Shown here piece by piece: positions 44,163 through 50,655 of a stretch of 50,655 bases of DNA (its first letter is position 1; every line of letters begins with the position of its first letter). The position numbers and the translations under genes are program-made. Source of the DNA: Azoarcus sp. (GTDB lineage: Bacteria > Pseudomonadota > Gammaproteobacteria > Burkholderiales > Rhodocyclaceae); the NCBI GenBank assembly GCA_031268195.1, contig JAIRXQ010000084.1:1-50655 (forward strand). Reading direction: 5' to 3'. The notes under the pieces were generated by a model. It saw nothing but the letters and a program-made list of their open reading frames with translations. It was not told the origin of the DNA and did not search any database.

Positions 44163-44732
44163 TCAGGAGAGGTTGCCGGAGCGTGCGCGCACGCTCCGCG
44201 TGTACCCTTGCGCCGCCATGCGCACCTGATTCCAGTCGGTGTAGTCGATCTCCGATGTGCCGTCGGTTTCCCCGCCCGTGAGCAGCATGATGAGACGGAT
44301 GCAGGTTTTGTCGAAAATGTTGTAGCGCGGATATTGCACTGCCCCGGCGACGACCGCGACGCGCGTGGGCGTCCAGCCGGTTTTGCGAAGAAACTTTCGG
44401 GTGTAGGGGTGCGTTGCCGGGTCGCGCTTTTCAGGCTTGCGCGCGGTCAGCGATACGGTGATGAGCAGGCTCGGCACGGACGCTATCCACGCCTGATGCG
44501 CGGCGATCAACCGATAAGCGGCGCGCGCGAAATGTCCGTAGCGCACCGAAATCACGAAGCCGATGCCGGCATGCGCGGCAGGGTCGATGCGGGTCGCGTT
44601 GGTCAGTTCCACCGCCTCGGCGGGAATGCCTGCTTCGAGCAGTTCCCCGGTCACCACGCTGGCGATTTTCCTGCTTTGTCCGAAACGGCCATTGTGGAGC
44701 AGCAGAATGCTTTTTTGGGAAGATTCGGCCAA
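44163..44732 (-). CDS. hemG: Menaquinone-dependent protoporphyrinogen IX dehydrogenase-like flavodoxin
   Basis: A 189-residue flavodoxin-fold protein strongly resembling HemG: VISVRYGHFARAAYRLIAAH, TARKPEKRDPATHPYTRKFL, GAVQYPRYNIFDKTCIRLIM, TGGETDGTSEIDYTDWNQV. HemG oxidises protoporphyrinogen in heme synthesis. The FMN phosphate loop (HNGRFGQSRKIA) departs from the usual STxxGQT form. The start is TTG at 44732 with a perfect AGGAGGTGA upstream. A 20-bp palindrome (GGAGCGTGCG/CGCACGCTCC) sits in the last codons. It is convergent with ctpA. Confidence 0.88.
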   Translation of the reverse strand: MAESSQKSILLLHNGRFGQSRKIASVVTGELLEAGIPAEAVELTNATRIDPAAHAGIGFVISVRYGHFARAAYRLIAAHQAWIASVPSLLITVSLTARKPEKRDPATHPYTRKFLRKTGWTPTRVAVVAGAVQYPRYNIFDKTCIRLIMLLTGGETDGTSEIDYTDWNQVRMAAQGYTRSVRARSGNLS

Positions 44733-44822
44733 TTCGTGTCACCTCCTCGTTGCGCGTACCACCAAGCGCGCAGTCTGCCACGCGGCCGACGGTTTGAGGA
44801 GAGACGATGACGAGTGGCGGCG

Positions 44823-44849
44823 TTGCCGGTATATGCGCTCTGGTATACT
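44823..44849 (+). promoter_or_regulatory. Sigma-70 type promoter of the DUF4878-like lipoprotein gene
   Basis: TTGCCG, 15-base spacer, TATACT, with a TG one base before the -10 (extended -10). It lies about 40 bp upstream of the ATG at 44890. Confidence 0.6.
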
Positions 44850-44889
44850 CCGCCGCCCGGTCGTCTCATTGCGTGTTTTTTTCGAGGCT

Positions 44890-45312
44890 ATGCTCGTGTC
44901 ACGTCATTTTTCTCTCTGCATTCGCAAATTTTCCGTGTGCTGGCTGGCATTTTGCGCGCTGGCGTTGGCGGGCTGCTCGCCTTCGACGCCGCAGGCGACA
45001 GTGGCGGGTTTTACCACCGCCATTTTCCAGAACCACCTCGATGAGGCTGCCGGGTATCTGTCGCCGCAGAACCTGCCTGCTCAGGATAAATCCCGCGCTC
45101 GTGAGATGCTCGGCGCGGCGGCCGGGCAGCTCTACGAAAAGATGTTGGCCGATGGTGGTTGGGAGGGCATCTCCGTGGGCAAGCCCGAAGCGCTGGACGG
45201 CGATCAGGTGCGCGTCAAGGCCGTCGTCACGCTCAAGAACGGCAAAACGGACGAACTCGTTTTCACGTTGGCGAAAGAAAGCGAAATCTGGAAAATCGTC
45301 TCGACGCAATGA
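44890..45312 (+). CDS. DUF4878-type lipoprotein
   Basis: A 140-residue exported lipoprotein. The lipobox LALAGC follows a hydrophobic signal (VCWLAFCALALAGC). The mature part, ATVAGFTTAIFQNHLDEAAG through VKAVVTLKNGKTDELVFTLA and ESEIWKIVS, has the NTF2-like pattern of DUF4878 proteins. ATG at 44890 with GAGG upstream. It is a single gene with its own promoter. Function unknown; an envelope-stress role is only a guess. Confidence 0.8.
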   Translation: MLVSRHFSLCIRKFSVCWLAFCALALAGCSPSTPQATVAGFTTAIFQNHLDEAAGYLSPQNLPAQDKSRAREMLGAAAGQLYEKMLADGGWEGISVGKPEALDGDQVRVKAVVTLKNGKTDELVFTLAKESEIWKIVSTQ

Positions 45313-45380
45313 GCGGTGCGCCGCCTGCGAGCGCCTTCGGGTTGGTCCCTCGGGTCGATCCCGCGGGTTGGTCCCCCTCA

Positions 45381-45419
45381 GCTCGGTCCCTCAGCTCGAT
45401 CCCTCAGCTCGATCCCTCA
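45381..45419. repeat. 13-bp tandem repeat at the ygfZ stop codon
   Basis: Three nearly perfect units (GCTCGGTCCCTCA, GCTCGATCCCTCA, GCTCGATCCCTCA), preceded by degenerate copies back to about 45343. On the minus strand each unit begins TGA, and the one at 45419 is the ygfZ stop codon. The array fills the gap between convergent genes. Confidence 0.8.
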
Positions 45420-46457
45420 GGCCGGTATTTCGTAAGGCAGTTCGAGCAATTCGGCGCGCGGGCCGTCGGGCACGCTGGCGTGGATTTCCACGCCAGCTTC
45501 GATGCACTCCGTTTTGAGCACCGCCAGCGCCTCGGCGCCGTCCAGGAGCGGCGCATAGCCGACGATGGACCCGACCGGCAAGAGGTCGAACTCGGGCGAA
45601 AAAAGCGGCACGCCGGGGGCGAAGCCAGCGAGATGGGTGGAGAAGCCGATCCGGTACATGCGCCGTTTCGTTTTGCCCAGATGTTGGGTGCGGGCGATGA
45701 TTTCCTGCCCCGGATAACAACCCTTGGTGAAGCTGATGCCGCCGATGAGATCGTAATTGAGCATCTGGGCGACGAATGCTTCTTTCGTGGCGGTGGTGAC
45801 GAGCGGCAACCCGGCGCGGATGGCGGCGAGCCGCCAGCTCGGCGTGCCGCTTCCGGTTGCCCCCGCGTTGCACAGGGCATCGAACGCCGCCGGGGCGTCC
45901 TCGGCGGCGACATCGAGGACGAACATGCGCGGCGCGATGCGGATCACGCGCAGGCCGCCTCCGGTGGCCAGCGTCATGTCGGATTCGGGTGACGGCAGCT
46001 GCGCGTGTTGCAGGCAGCGCGCCGCGGCCGGGCCTGCCAGCCCGATGAGGGTGTGTTCCGTCGCGGGTATGGCGGGCTTGACCTTGGTGCGCAGCACGTA
46101 GAACGAGAGTTTTTCGAGCAGCGCCGGGGCGAGATCGGCGGCAAGCGCCAGGGTGTAGCCTTCATCGCCGTGCCAGAGCAGGAAGTTCGCCAGCATGCGG
46201 CCCTGCGCGCTGCTAAAGCTCGTCCATTGCGCGGCGTCGGCGGTGAGATGGGTGACGTCGCTGGAGAGCAGGTTGTGCAGGAAGTCTCCGGCCTCCTCGC
46301 CGGTGGCCTGAATGAGTCCGAGATGGAGCAGCGGGACGGCGATGGCGCGGTTCGACAGGGTATCGGCGTTCGCGTAGGGCGCGCCGAAATCCACGGAAAA
46401 CGCCTCAGGCGCGAACTTTGCGCCATTGCGGGCAAGGTATTCAGTCCAGGAGCTCAT
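45417..46457 (-). CDS. ygfZ: tRNA-modifying / Fe-S cluster maintenance protein YgfZ
   Basis: A 346-residue folate-binding protein of the GcvT-like family that supports MiaB and other Fe-S enzymes. The signature TKGCYPGQEIIARTQHLGKT (K-G-C-Y-x-G-Q-E) is intact. LLHLGLIQATGEEAGDFLHN lies near the N-terminus, and LSSDVTHL / GRMLANFLLW follow. It is divergent from mltG across 82 bp, a conserved arrangement. Its stop lies in a 13-bp tandem array. Confidence 0.94.
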   Translation of the reverse strand: MSSWTEYLARNGAKFAPEAFSVDFGAPYANADTLSNRAIAVPLLHLGLIQATGEEAGDFLHNLLSSDVTHLTADAAQWTSFSSAQGRMLANFLLWHGDEGYTLALAADLAPALLEKLSFYVLRTKVKPAIPATEHTLIGLAGPAAARCLQHAQLPSPESDMTLATGGGLRVIRIAPRMFVLDVAAEDAPAAFDALCNAGATGSGTPSWRLAAIRAGLPLVTTATKEAFVAQMLNYDLIGGISFTKGCYPGQEIIARTQHLGKTKRRMYRIGFSTHLAGFAPGVPLFSPEFDLLPVGSIVGYAPLLDGAEALAVLKTECIEAGVEIHASVPDGPRAELLELPYEIPA

Positions 46458-46539
46458 TTAAGAGTGTGAAGGGAGGAAACAGAAAAGGGTAAAGTATTAT
46501 AAGGCCCCCGCCGAGGCGCACCTTTCTGTCTTGATACGA

Positions 46540-47553
46540 ATGAAAAAATTTGTTTGTTGGCTCGTTTTTCTTCTCTTGCTGTTGGCGGGTGCGGTGACGG
46601 GAATCGGCTGGTGGTATTCCGGGCAGCCTTTGAAGGTGGCCAAAGGGGCGGTCGAATTTACCGTGCCGCGCGGCGCGAGCATGCGGCAGGCGGCCGATAC
46701 GATGGCGAAAGCCGGGGTGAGGGCGCATCCGCTGCTGCTGACATGGCTGGCGCGGGCGAGCGGCCACACCAAGGTCAGGGCGGGAAGCTACGAAGTGAAG
46801 GCGGGCATTACGCCGCTGGAGTTGCTGCTCAAGATCGAGCGCGGCGACGTTGCGCACGGCACGGTGCTGCTGGTCGAGGGCTGGACGTTCCGGCAGGCGC
46901 GCGCCGTGCTGGAAAAGCATCCCGATTTGCAGGCCGACACCGTGGGGCTGTCCGACGATGAACTGCTCGCCCGCCTCGGCCTGGACGAGCACAAGCACCC
47001 CGAAGGGCTGTTCTTTCCCGACACCTACGTGTTCGACAGGCGGGCGGGCGCGCTCTCCGTGCTGACGCAAGCCAATCAACGTATGGAAAAACAACTGGCG
47101 CAGGAATGGGCGACGCGCGACGCGAACCTGCCGCTGAAATCGCCTTACGAAGCGCTGATCCTCGCCTCCATCGTGGAAAAGGAAACCGGGCGCGAGGAGG
47201 ATCGTCCCCACATCGCCAACGTATTCATCAACCGGCTGCGCGTCGGGATGCGCCTGCAAACCGATCCATCGGTGATCTACGGCATGGGCGAGAAGTTCGA
47301 CGGCAACCTGCGCCGTGTCGATCTCGATGCCGATACGCCGTGGAATACCTATACCCGCGCCGGGTTGACGCCCACGCCCATTGCATTGCCGGGGCTGAAG
47401 TCGTTGCGGGCGGCATTGCATCCCGAAGGCGGCGACATGCTCTATTTCGTGGCCTGTGGCGAGGGCAGGAGCGTGTTTTCGCGCACGCTCAACGAACACA
47501 ATCGCGCCGTGACGCGCTGTCAACGCAGCCCGCGTGCGGCGAAGAAAAAATGA
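46540..47553 (+). CDS. mltG: Endolytic murein transglycosylase MltG (YceG-like)
   Basis: A 337-residue inner-membrane enzyme that cuts nascent glycan strands and limits their length. It has a single N-terminal helix (FVCWLVFLLLLLAGAVTGIG), a LysM-like region, and a catalytic domain with LILASIVEKETGREEDRP (catalytic Glu) and RLQTDPSVIYGMG, plus SPYNTY-like DTPWNTYTRAGLTPTPI. ATG at 46540 preferred over TTG at 46531. The holB start overlaps its stop (ATGA); the usual intervening tmk is absent. Confidence 0.95.
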   Translation: MKKFVCWLVFLLLLLAGAVTGIGWWYSGQPLKVAKGAVEFTVPRGASMRQAADTMAKAGVRAHPLLLTWLARASGHTKVRAGSYEVKAGITPLELLLKIERGDVAHGTVLLVEGWTFRQARAVLEKHPDLQADTVGLSDDELLARLGLDEHKHPEGLFFPDTYVFDRRAGALSVLTQANQRMEKQLAQEWATRDANLPLKSPYEALILASIVEKETGREEDRPHIANVFINRLRVGMRLQTDPSVIYGMGEKFDGNLRRVDLDADTPWNTYTRAGLTPTPIALPGLKSLRAALHPEGGDMLYFVACGEGRSVFSRTLNEHNRAVTRCQRSPRAAKKK

Positions 47554-48629
47554 CCATGATACTGCCTTGGCTTGAACCGCTGTGGGCGCAACTCGTTGCG
47601 CTGGATGAGCGCCTGCCGCACGCGCTGCTCATTGCGGGCGCCTCCGGCCTCGGCAAGCGCGAACTGGCCGAGGCGCTGGCGGCGCGGCTGCTGTGCGAGT
47701 CGCTTCAAATGGACGGCTCGGCCTGCGAGCATTGCGTGCCCTGTCAGTGGCGGCGCGCGGGCACGCATCCCGATCTGCACCGCCTCGTGCCGGAGAGCGA
47801 GCGGGCAGGGGCCGAGGCAGCGGCGTCCGCCGAGGCGGCCGACGTGTCGGACGCGGGCGCGAGCAAGGCGAAATCGACCCAGATCGTCATCGATCAGGTG
47901 CGCGCGGTGCAGGAGGCGCTGACCGTCACCGCGCATCGCGGCTGGCGGCGGGCGGTGATCGTCGATCCCGCCGAGGCGATGAATGCCTTTACCGCCAACG
48001 CGCTTTTGAAGCTGCTCGAAGAACCGCCCGATGGTTGCACCTTCTTGCTCGTTTCCTCCGCGCCGCGCCGCCTGCTGCCTACGATTCGCAGCCGTTGCCA
48101 GCAATGGTCCGTGCCGTGCCCGAGCGCGGACGCGCTCAAACGCTGGCGGGCGGGGCAGACGGTGGCGGAGCGCGTGCCGGCCGGGCTGCTCGCGCTCACC
48201 GGCGGCATGCCGCTGGCGGCGCAACGGCTGGCGGCGCAGGGCGGCGAGGCGCTTTTCGAGCGTTTCGTGCGCGACCTGAGCGCGGAAGGGTTCGACCCCT
48301 TGCGGCTGGCCGGGCAGTGGGAAGCGTGGATCAAAAAAGACAAGGCCGCGCTGGCGGCGGGACTGGGCATGACGAGGCTGGTGGAATGGTCGCAGCGTTG
48401 GGTGAGCGATCTCGTCGCGTTGCGGCTGGGCGGACGTGTGAGATTTTTCCCGGCGCAGGCTGAACGTTTGGCGGTACTTTCCAACCGCATGGACATGGCC
48501 ACGGCCATGGGCTGTTACAATGATTTCGTCACGGTACGCCGGGTGGCGGCTCATCCGCTCAACCCGCGTCTTTTTCTTGAAGATATGCTGATGCGCTACG
48601 CGCGCATCGTCGAAGGAGCCCGGCCTTGA
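47550..48629 (+). CDS. holB: DNA polymerase III subunit delta'
   Basis: A 359-residue clamp-loader subunit. It has a P-loop-like region (HALLIAGASGLGKRELAEAL), zinc-ligand cysteines (CEHCVPCQWRRAGTHPDL), the RRAVIVDPAEAMNAFTANAL helix, LLKLLEEPPDGCTFLLVS and SRC (TIRSRCQQW). An acidic Ala-rich insert (AEAAASAEAADVSDAG) precedes VIDQVRAV. The ATG at 47550 overlaps the mltG stop by 4 bp; pilZ overlaps its own stop (TTGA). Confidence 0.95.
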   Translation: MTMILPWLEPLWAQLVALDERLPHALLIAGASGLGKRELAEALAARLLCESLQMDGSACEHCVPCQWRRAGTHPDLHRLVPESERAGAEAAASAEAADVSDAGASKAKSTQIVIDQVRAVQEALTVTAHRGWRRAVIVDPAEAMNAFTANALLKLLEEPPDGCTFLLVSSAPRRLLPTIRSRCQQWSVPCPSADALKRWRAGQTVAERVPAGLLALTGGMPLAAQRLAAQGGEALFERFVRDLSAEGFDPLRLAGQWEAWIKKDKAALAAGLGMTRLVEWSQRWVSDLVALRLGGRVRFFPAQAERLAVLSNRMDMATAMGCYNDFVTVRRVAAHPLNPRLFLEDMLMRYARIVEGARP

Positions 48630-48991
48630 GCGAGACGACACCATCCCGTCCGGCACGTCCGAGCGTGCTGTCACTGAACATCAATTCCAAATCCGCCCTG
48701 TTTGCCGCCTATATGCCCTGGCTGACCAATGGCGGCATCTTCTTGCCCACGGCCAAGCGTTATGCGCTCGGCGACGAGGTTTTCCTGATGATGCAGTTGA
48801 TGGACGACCCGGCCAAATATCCTGTGGCGGGCAAGGTGGCGTGGATCACCCCATCGGGCGCGCAGCGCAACAAGGCGCAGGGCGTGGGCGTGCAGTTCGC
48901 CGCCGACGAGACGGGCAAGACGGTGCGCCACAAGATCGAGCAAATCCTCGCCGGGCACCTCGGTTCCAATCGGCCCACGCACACGCTTTGA
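48626..48991 (+). CDS. pilZ: PilZ-domain protein (type IV pilus / c-di-GMP family)
   Basis: A 121-residue PilZ-like protein: LSLNINSKSALFAAYMPWLT, NGGIFLPTAKRYALGDEVFL, VAGKVAWITPSGAQRNKAQG, VGVQFAADETGKTV. It follows the PilZ proper pattern, in which the c-di-GMP-binding RxxxR is not evident, as in Pseudomonas PilZ, which acts in pilus assembly through PilB/FimX. The TTG start at 48626 overlaps the holB stop (TTGA). Position holB-pilZ-tatD is conserved. Confidence 0.9.
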   Translation: MSETTPSRPARPSVLSLNINSKSALFAAYMPWLTNGGIFLPTAKRYALGDEVFLMMQLMDDPAKYPVAGKVAWITPSGAQRNKAQGVGVQFAADETGKTVRHKIEQILAGHLGSNRPTHTL

Positions 48992-49001
48992 TCCGCGCCT
49001 G

Positions 49002-49778
49002 ATGCTGATCGATTCACACTGTCACGTGGACTTCCCCGAGCTGGCCGGGCGCGAAGACGACGTGCTTGCCGCAATGGCCGCTAACGGCGTTGGACGGGCG
49101 ATCTGCGTCGGCGTCAGTCTGGAAGATTTTCCGCGCGTGCTCGCCACGCTCGAACGCCATCCCGAAACATATTGGGCCTCGGTCGGCGTGCATCCGGCCC
49201 ACACCGATTGCGAGGAAGCGAGCATCGAGCGCCTCGTCGAACTCGCCGCCCTGCCGCGCGTGGTCGCCATCGGAGAAACCGGGCTGGATTATCACTGGCA
49301 CAAAGACGCCCCTGAATGGCAGCGCGAGCGTTTCCGCATCCACATCCGCGCCGCAAAAATGTGCGGCAAGCCGCTCATCGTCCATTCGCGCGCGGCCGCC
49401 ACCGACACCCTGCGCATCCTGCGCGAAGAAGGCGCGGAAGCCTGCGGCGGGGTCATGCACTGTTTTTCCGAGACGCGCGCAGTCGCGGAACAGGCGCTGG
49501 CGCTTGGTTTCTACCTCTCCTTCTCCGGCGTCGTGACTTTCAAGAACGCGCGCGAATTGAAGGAAGTCGCCGCCTGGGCGCCGCTGGATCGCCTTCTCGT
49601 CGAAACCGATTCGCCTTATCTCGCGCCCGCGCCGCACCGCGGCCAGACCAATCAACCCGCCTGGGTGAAACACGTCGCAGAGGAAATCGCCCTGTTGCGC
49701 GGCGTGCCGTTCGCCGCCATCGAACGGGCGAGTACCGACAATTTTTTCCGTTTATTCCGGGAGGCTCATCGTGATTAG
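49002..49778 (+). CDS. tatD: TatD-family metal-dependent hydrolase
   Basis: A 258-residue TIM-barrel hydrolase. The metal ligands are visible: DSHCHVDFPEL, GETGLDYHW, IVHSRAAATDT, MHCFSETRAVAEQ and ETDSPYLAPAPHRGQTNQP. Family members are DNases or D-aminoacyl-tRNA processing enzymes (YcfH type); the holB linkage favours YcfH. The end overlaps the ankyrin gene start by 8 bp. Confidence 0.95.
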   Translation: MLIDSHCHVDFPELAGREDDVLAAMAANGVGRAICVGVSLEDFPRVLATLERHPETYWASVGVHPAHTDCEEASIERLVELAALPRVVAIGETGLDYHWHKDAPEWQRERFRIHIRAAKMCGKPLIVHSRAAATDTLRILREEGAEACGGVMHCFSETRAVAEQALALGFYLSFSGVVTFKNARELKEVAAWAPLDRLLVETDSPYLAPAPHRGQTNQPAWVKHVAEEIALLRGVPFAAIERASTDNFFRLFREAHRD

Positions 49779-50469
49779 ATTTTTCCGCCGCTTCTTCCTC
49801 GGCAAGGCCGCTGCCATGCTTGCCGCCGTCATCGTGACTTTCGCCGTGAGCGCCTGCGCCTCCACTTCACCCGCCAGCAGCAATGAGGGCGCGCTCGTCG
49901 CCGCCCGCCGCGGCGACGCCGCCGGGCTCAAAAAACAGCTCGAAAGCGGCGTTTCGCCCGACACCGTGGACAAGTACGGCAATTCGCTGCTGATCCTCGC
50001 CGCGCGCGAGGGCACCGCCGACACCGTGGCCGCCTTGTTGCGTTTCAAGCCGAAAATCGACCATCGCAACCGCAGCGGCGACTCGGCCCTGATGCTCGCG
50101 GCCCAGCGCGGCGATGCAAAGATCGTCGATCTGCTGCTCAAAAGCGGCGCGCGTGTCAATGATCGCCCCGGCCAGCACCTGTGGACGCCCCTGCATTACG
50201 CCGCCTTCGAAGGCAAGCTCCCCATTGTCGAGCGCCTGCTCGACGCGGGCGCCGACGTCGACGCCCTGACGCCGAACCTGTCCGATGCCCTCATGCTCGC
50301 CGGCCGCAACGGTCACATCGAAGTCGTGCGCCGCCTGCTGCAAACCCCGATCTCCCTCGAACGCCGCAACGATCACGGCGTCACCGCCGAGGAATGGGCG
50401 CGCTCCAAGGGCAACACCCGGATCGCCGACCTCATCGGAAAAGCGCGCGCCAAGCGCCCCCGCCGCTAA
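49771..50469 (+). CDS. Exported ankyrin-repeat protein
   Basis: A 232-residue protein. It has an N-terminal membrane/signal segment (AAAMLAAVIVTFAVSACAS, possible lipobox VSAC) followed by about five ankyrin repeats (GNSLLILAAREGTADTVAAL, GDSALMLAAQRGDAKIVDLL, WTPLHYAAFEGKLPIVERLL) and a basic C-terminus (KARAKRPRR). The start is GTG at 49771 with GGGAGG upstream, overlapping tatD. It probably acts as a periplasmic protein-interaction module; the partner is unknown. Confidence 0.88.
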   Translation: MIRFFRRFFLGKAAAMLAAVIVTFAVSACASTSPASSNEGALVAARRGDAAGLKKQLESGVSPDTVDKYGNSLLILAAREGTADTVAALLRFKPKIDHRNRSGDSALMLAAQRGDAKIVDLLLKSGARVNDRPGQHLWTPLHYAAFEGKLPIVERLLDAGADVDALTPNLSDALMLAGRNGHIEVVRRLLQTPISLERRNDHGVTAEEWARSKGNTRIADLIGKARAKRPRR

Positions 50470-50487
50470 GCGCCTGGTTCCAGCCCC

Positions 50488-50655
<168 letters not shown>

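Overview
The window is high-GC bacterial chromosome, most likely from a betaproteobacterium related to the Rhodocyclales/Nitrosomonadales. This rests on gene order (tig-clpP-clpX-lon-hupB-tRNA-Val; ygfZ/mltG-holB-pilZ-tatD; gpsA-secB-grxC-rhodanese facing gpmA-envC-ctpA), on short D0/D1-only flagellins, and on PEP-CTERM sorted proteins behind sigma-54 type promoters. The exact genus cannot be fixed from the sequence.

Layout. 1-198: edge of an IS3-family element. 370-4567: leftward RND efflux pair. 4568-4889: intergenic DNA with a compound palindrome. 4890-12463: leftward four-gene glycosylation/methylation block led by a TPR-GT41 (SPINDLY/OGT-like) transferase, divergent from flagellar filament genes at 12716-17715 (two flagellins, flaG, fliD, fliS, a fliT-like gene and a small gene). 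17744-18730: small toxin-antitoxin-like fragments with strong palindromes. 18730-20473: two paralogous PEP-CTERM genes, each with a shared 26-bp upstream element and a GG-N10-GC promoter. 20491-22580: epd-like dehydrogenase, tRNA-Asn and nadC, all leftward. 22734-26570: a large autotransporter with about eleven passenger repeats. 26583-34525: nnr, then tig-clpPX, lon behind a heat-shock-type promoter, hupB and tRNA-Val. 34531-35600: a decayed strip with a frameshifted NYN-domain gene and a RelE/HigB remnant. 35609-40322: guaD, gpsA, an SH3 protein, secB, grxC, rhodanese and an ArsR regulator, all leftward. 40424-44150: gpmA, envC, ctpA. 44163-50490: hemG, a DUF4878-like lipoprotein, ygfZ, mltG-holB-pilZ-tatD-ankyrin, and the C-terminus of a second (heavy-metal type) RND pump at the right edge.

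How the parts work together. The 4890-12463 block probably builds and methylates an O-linked glycan on the flagellins encoded next door. One of its proteins fuses two methyltransferase domains, a TPR segment and a GT41-like domain that has lost the catalytic motifs. The two flagellins appear to be under different sigma factors (sigma-54 for the first, sigma-28 for the second). The ArsR regulator keeps both cysteines of the BigR/SqrR/YgaV persulfide sensors and precedes a rhodanese and a glutaredoxin, suggesting a reactive-sulfur circuit.

The observations most worth following are: the tri-modular fusion with a dead-looking GT domain; the PEP-CTERM regulatory element; the new repeat in the autotransporter; absence of tmk between mltG and holB; and two short tandem arrays (11 bp and 13 bp) whose units begin with TGA and lie across the stop codons of fliD and ygfZ.
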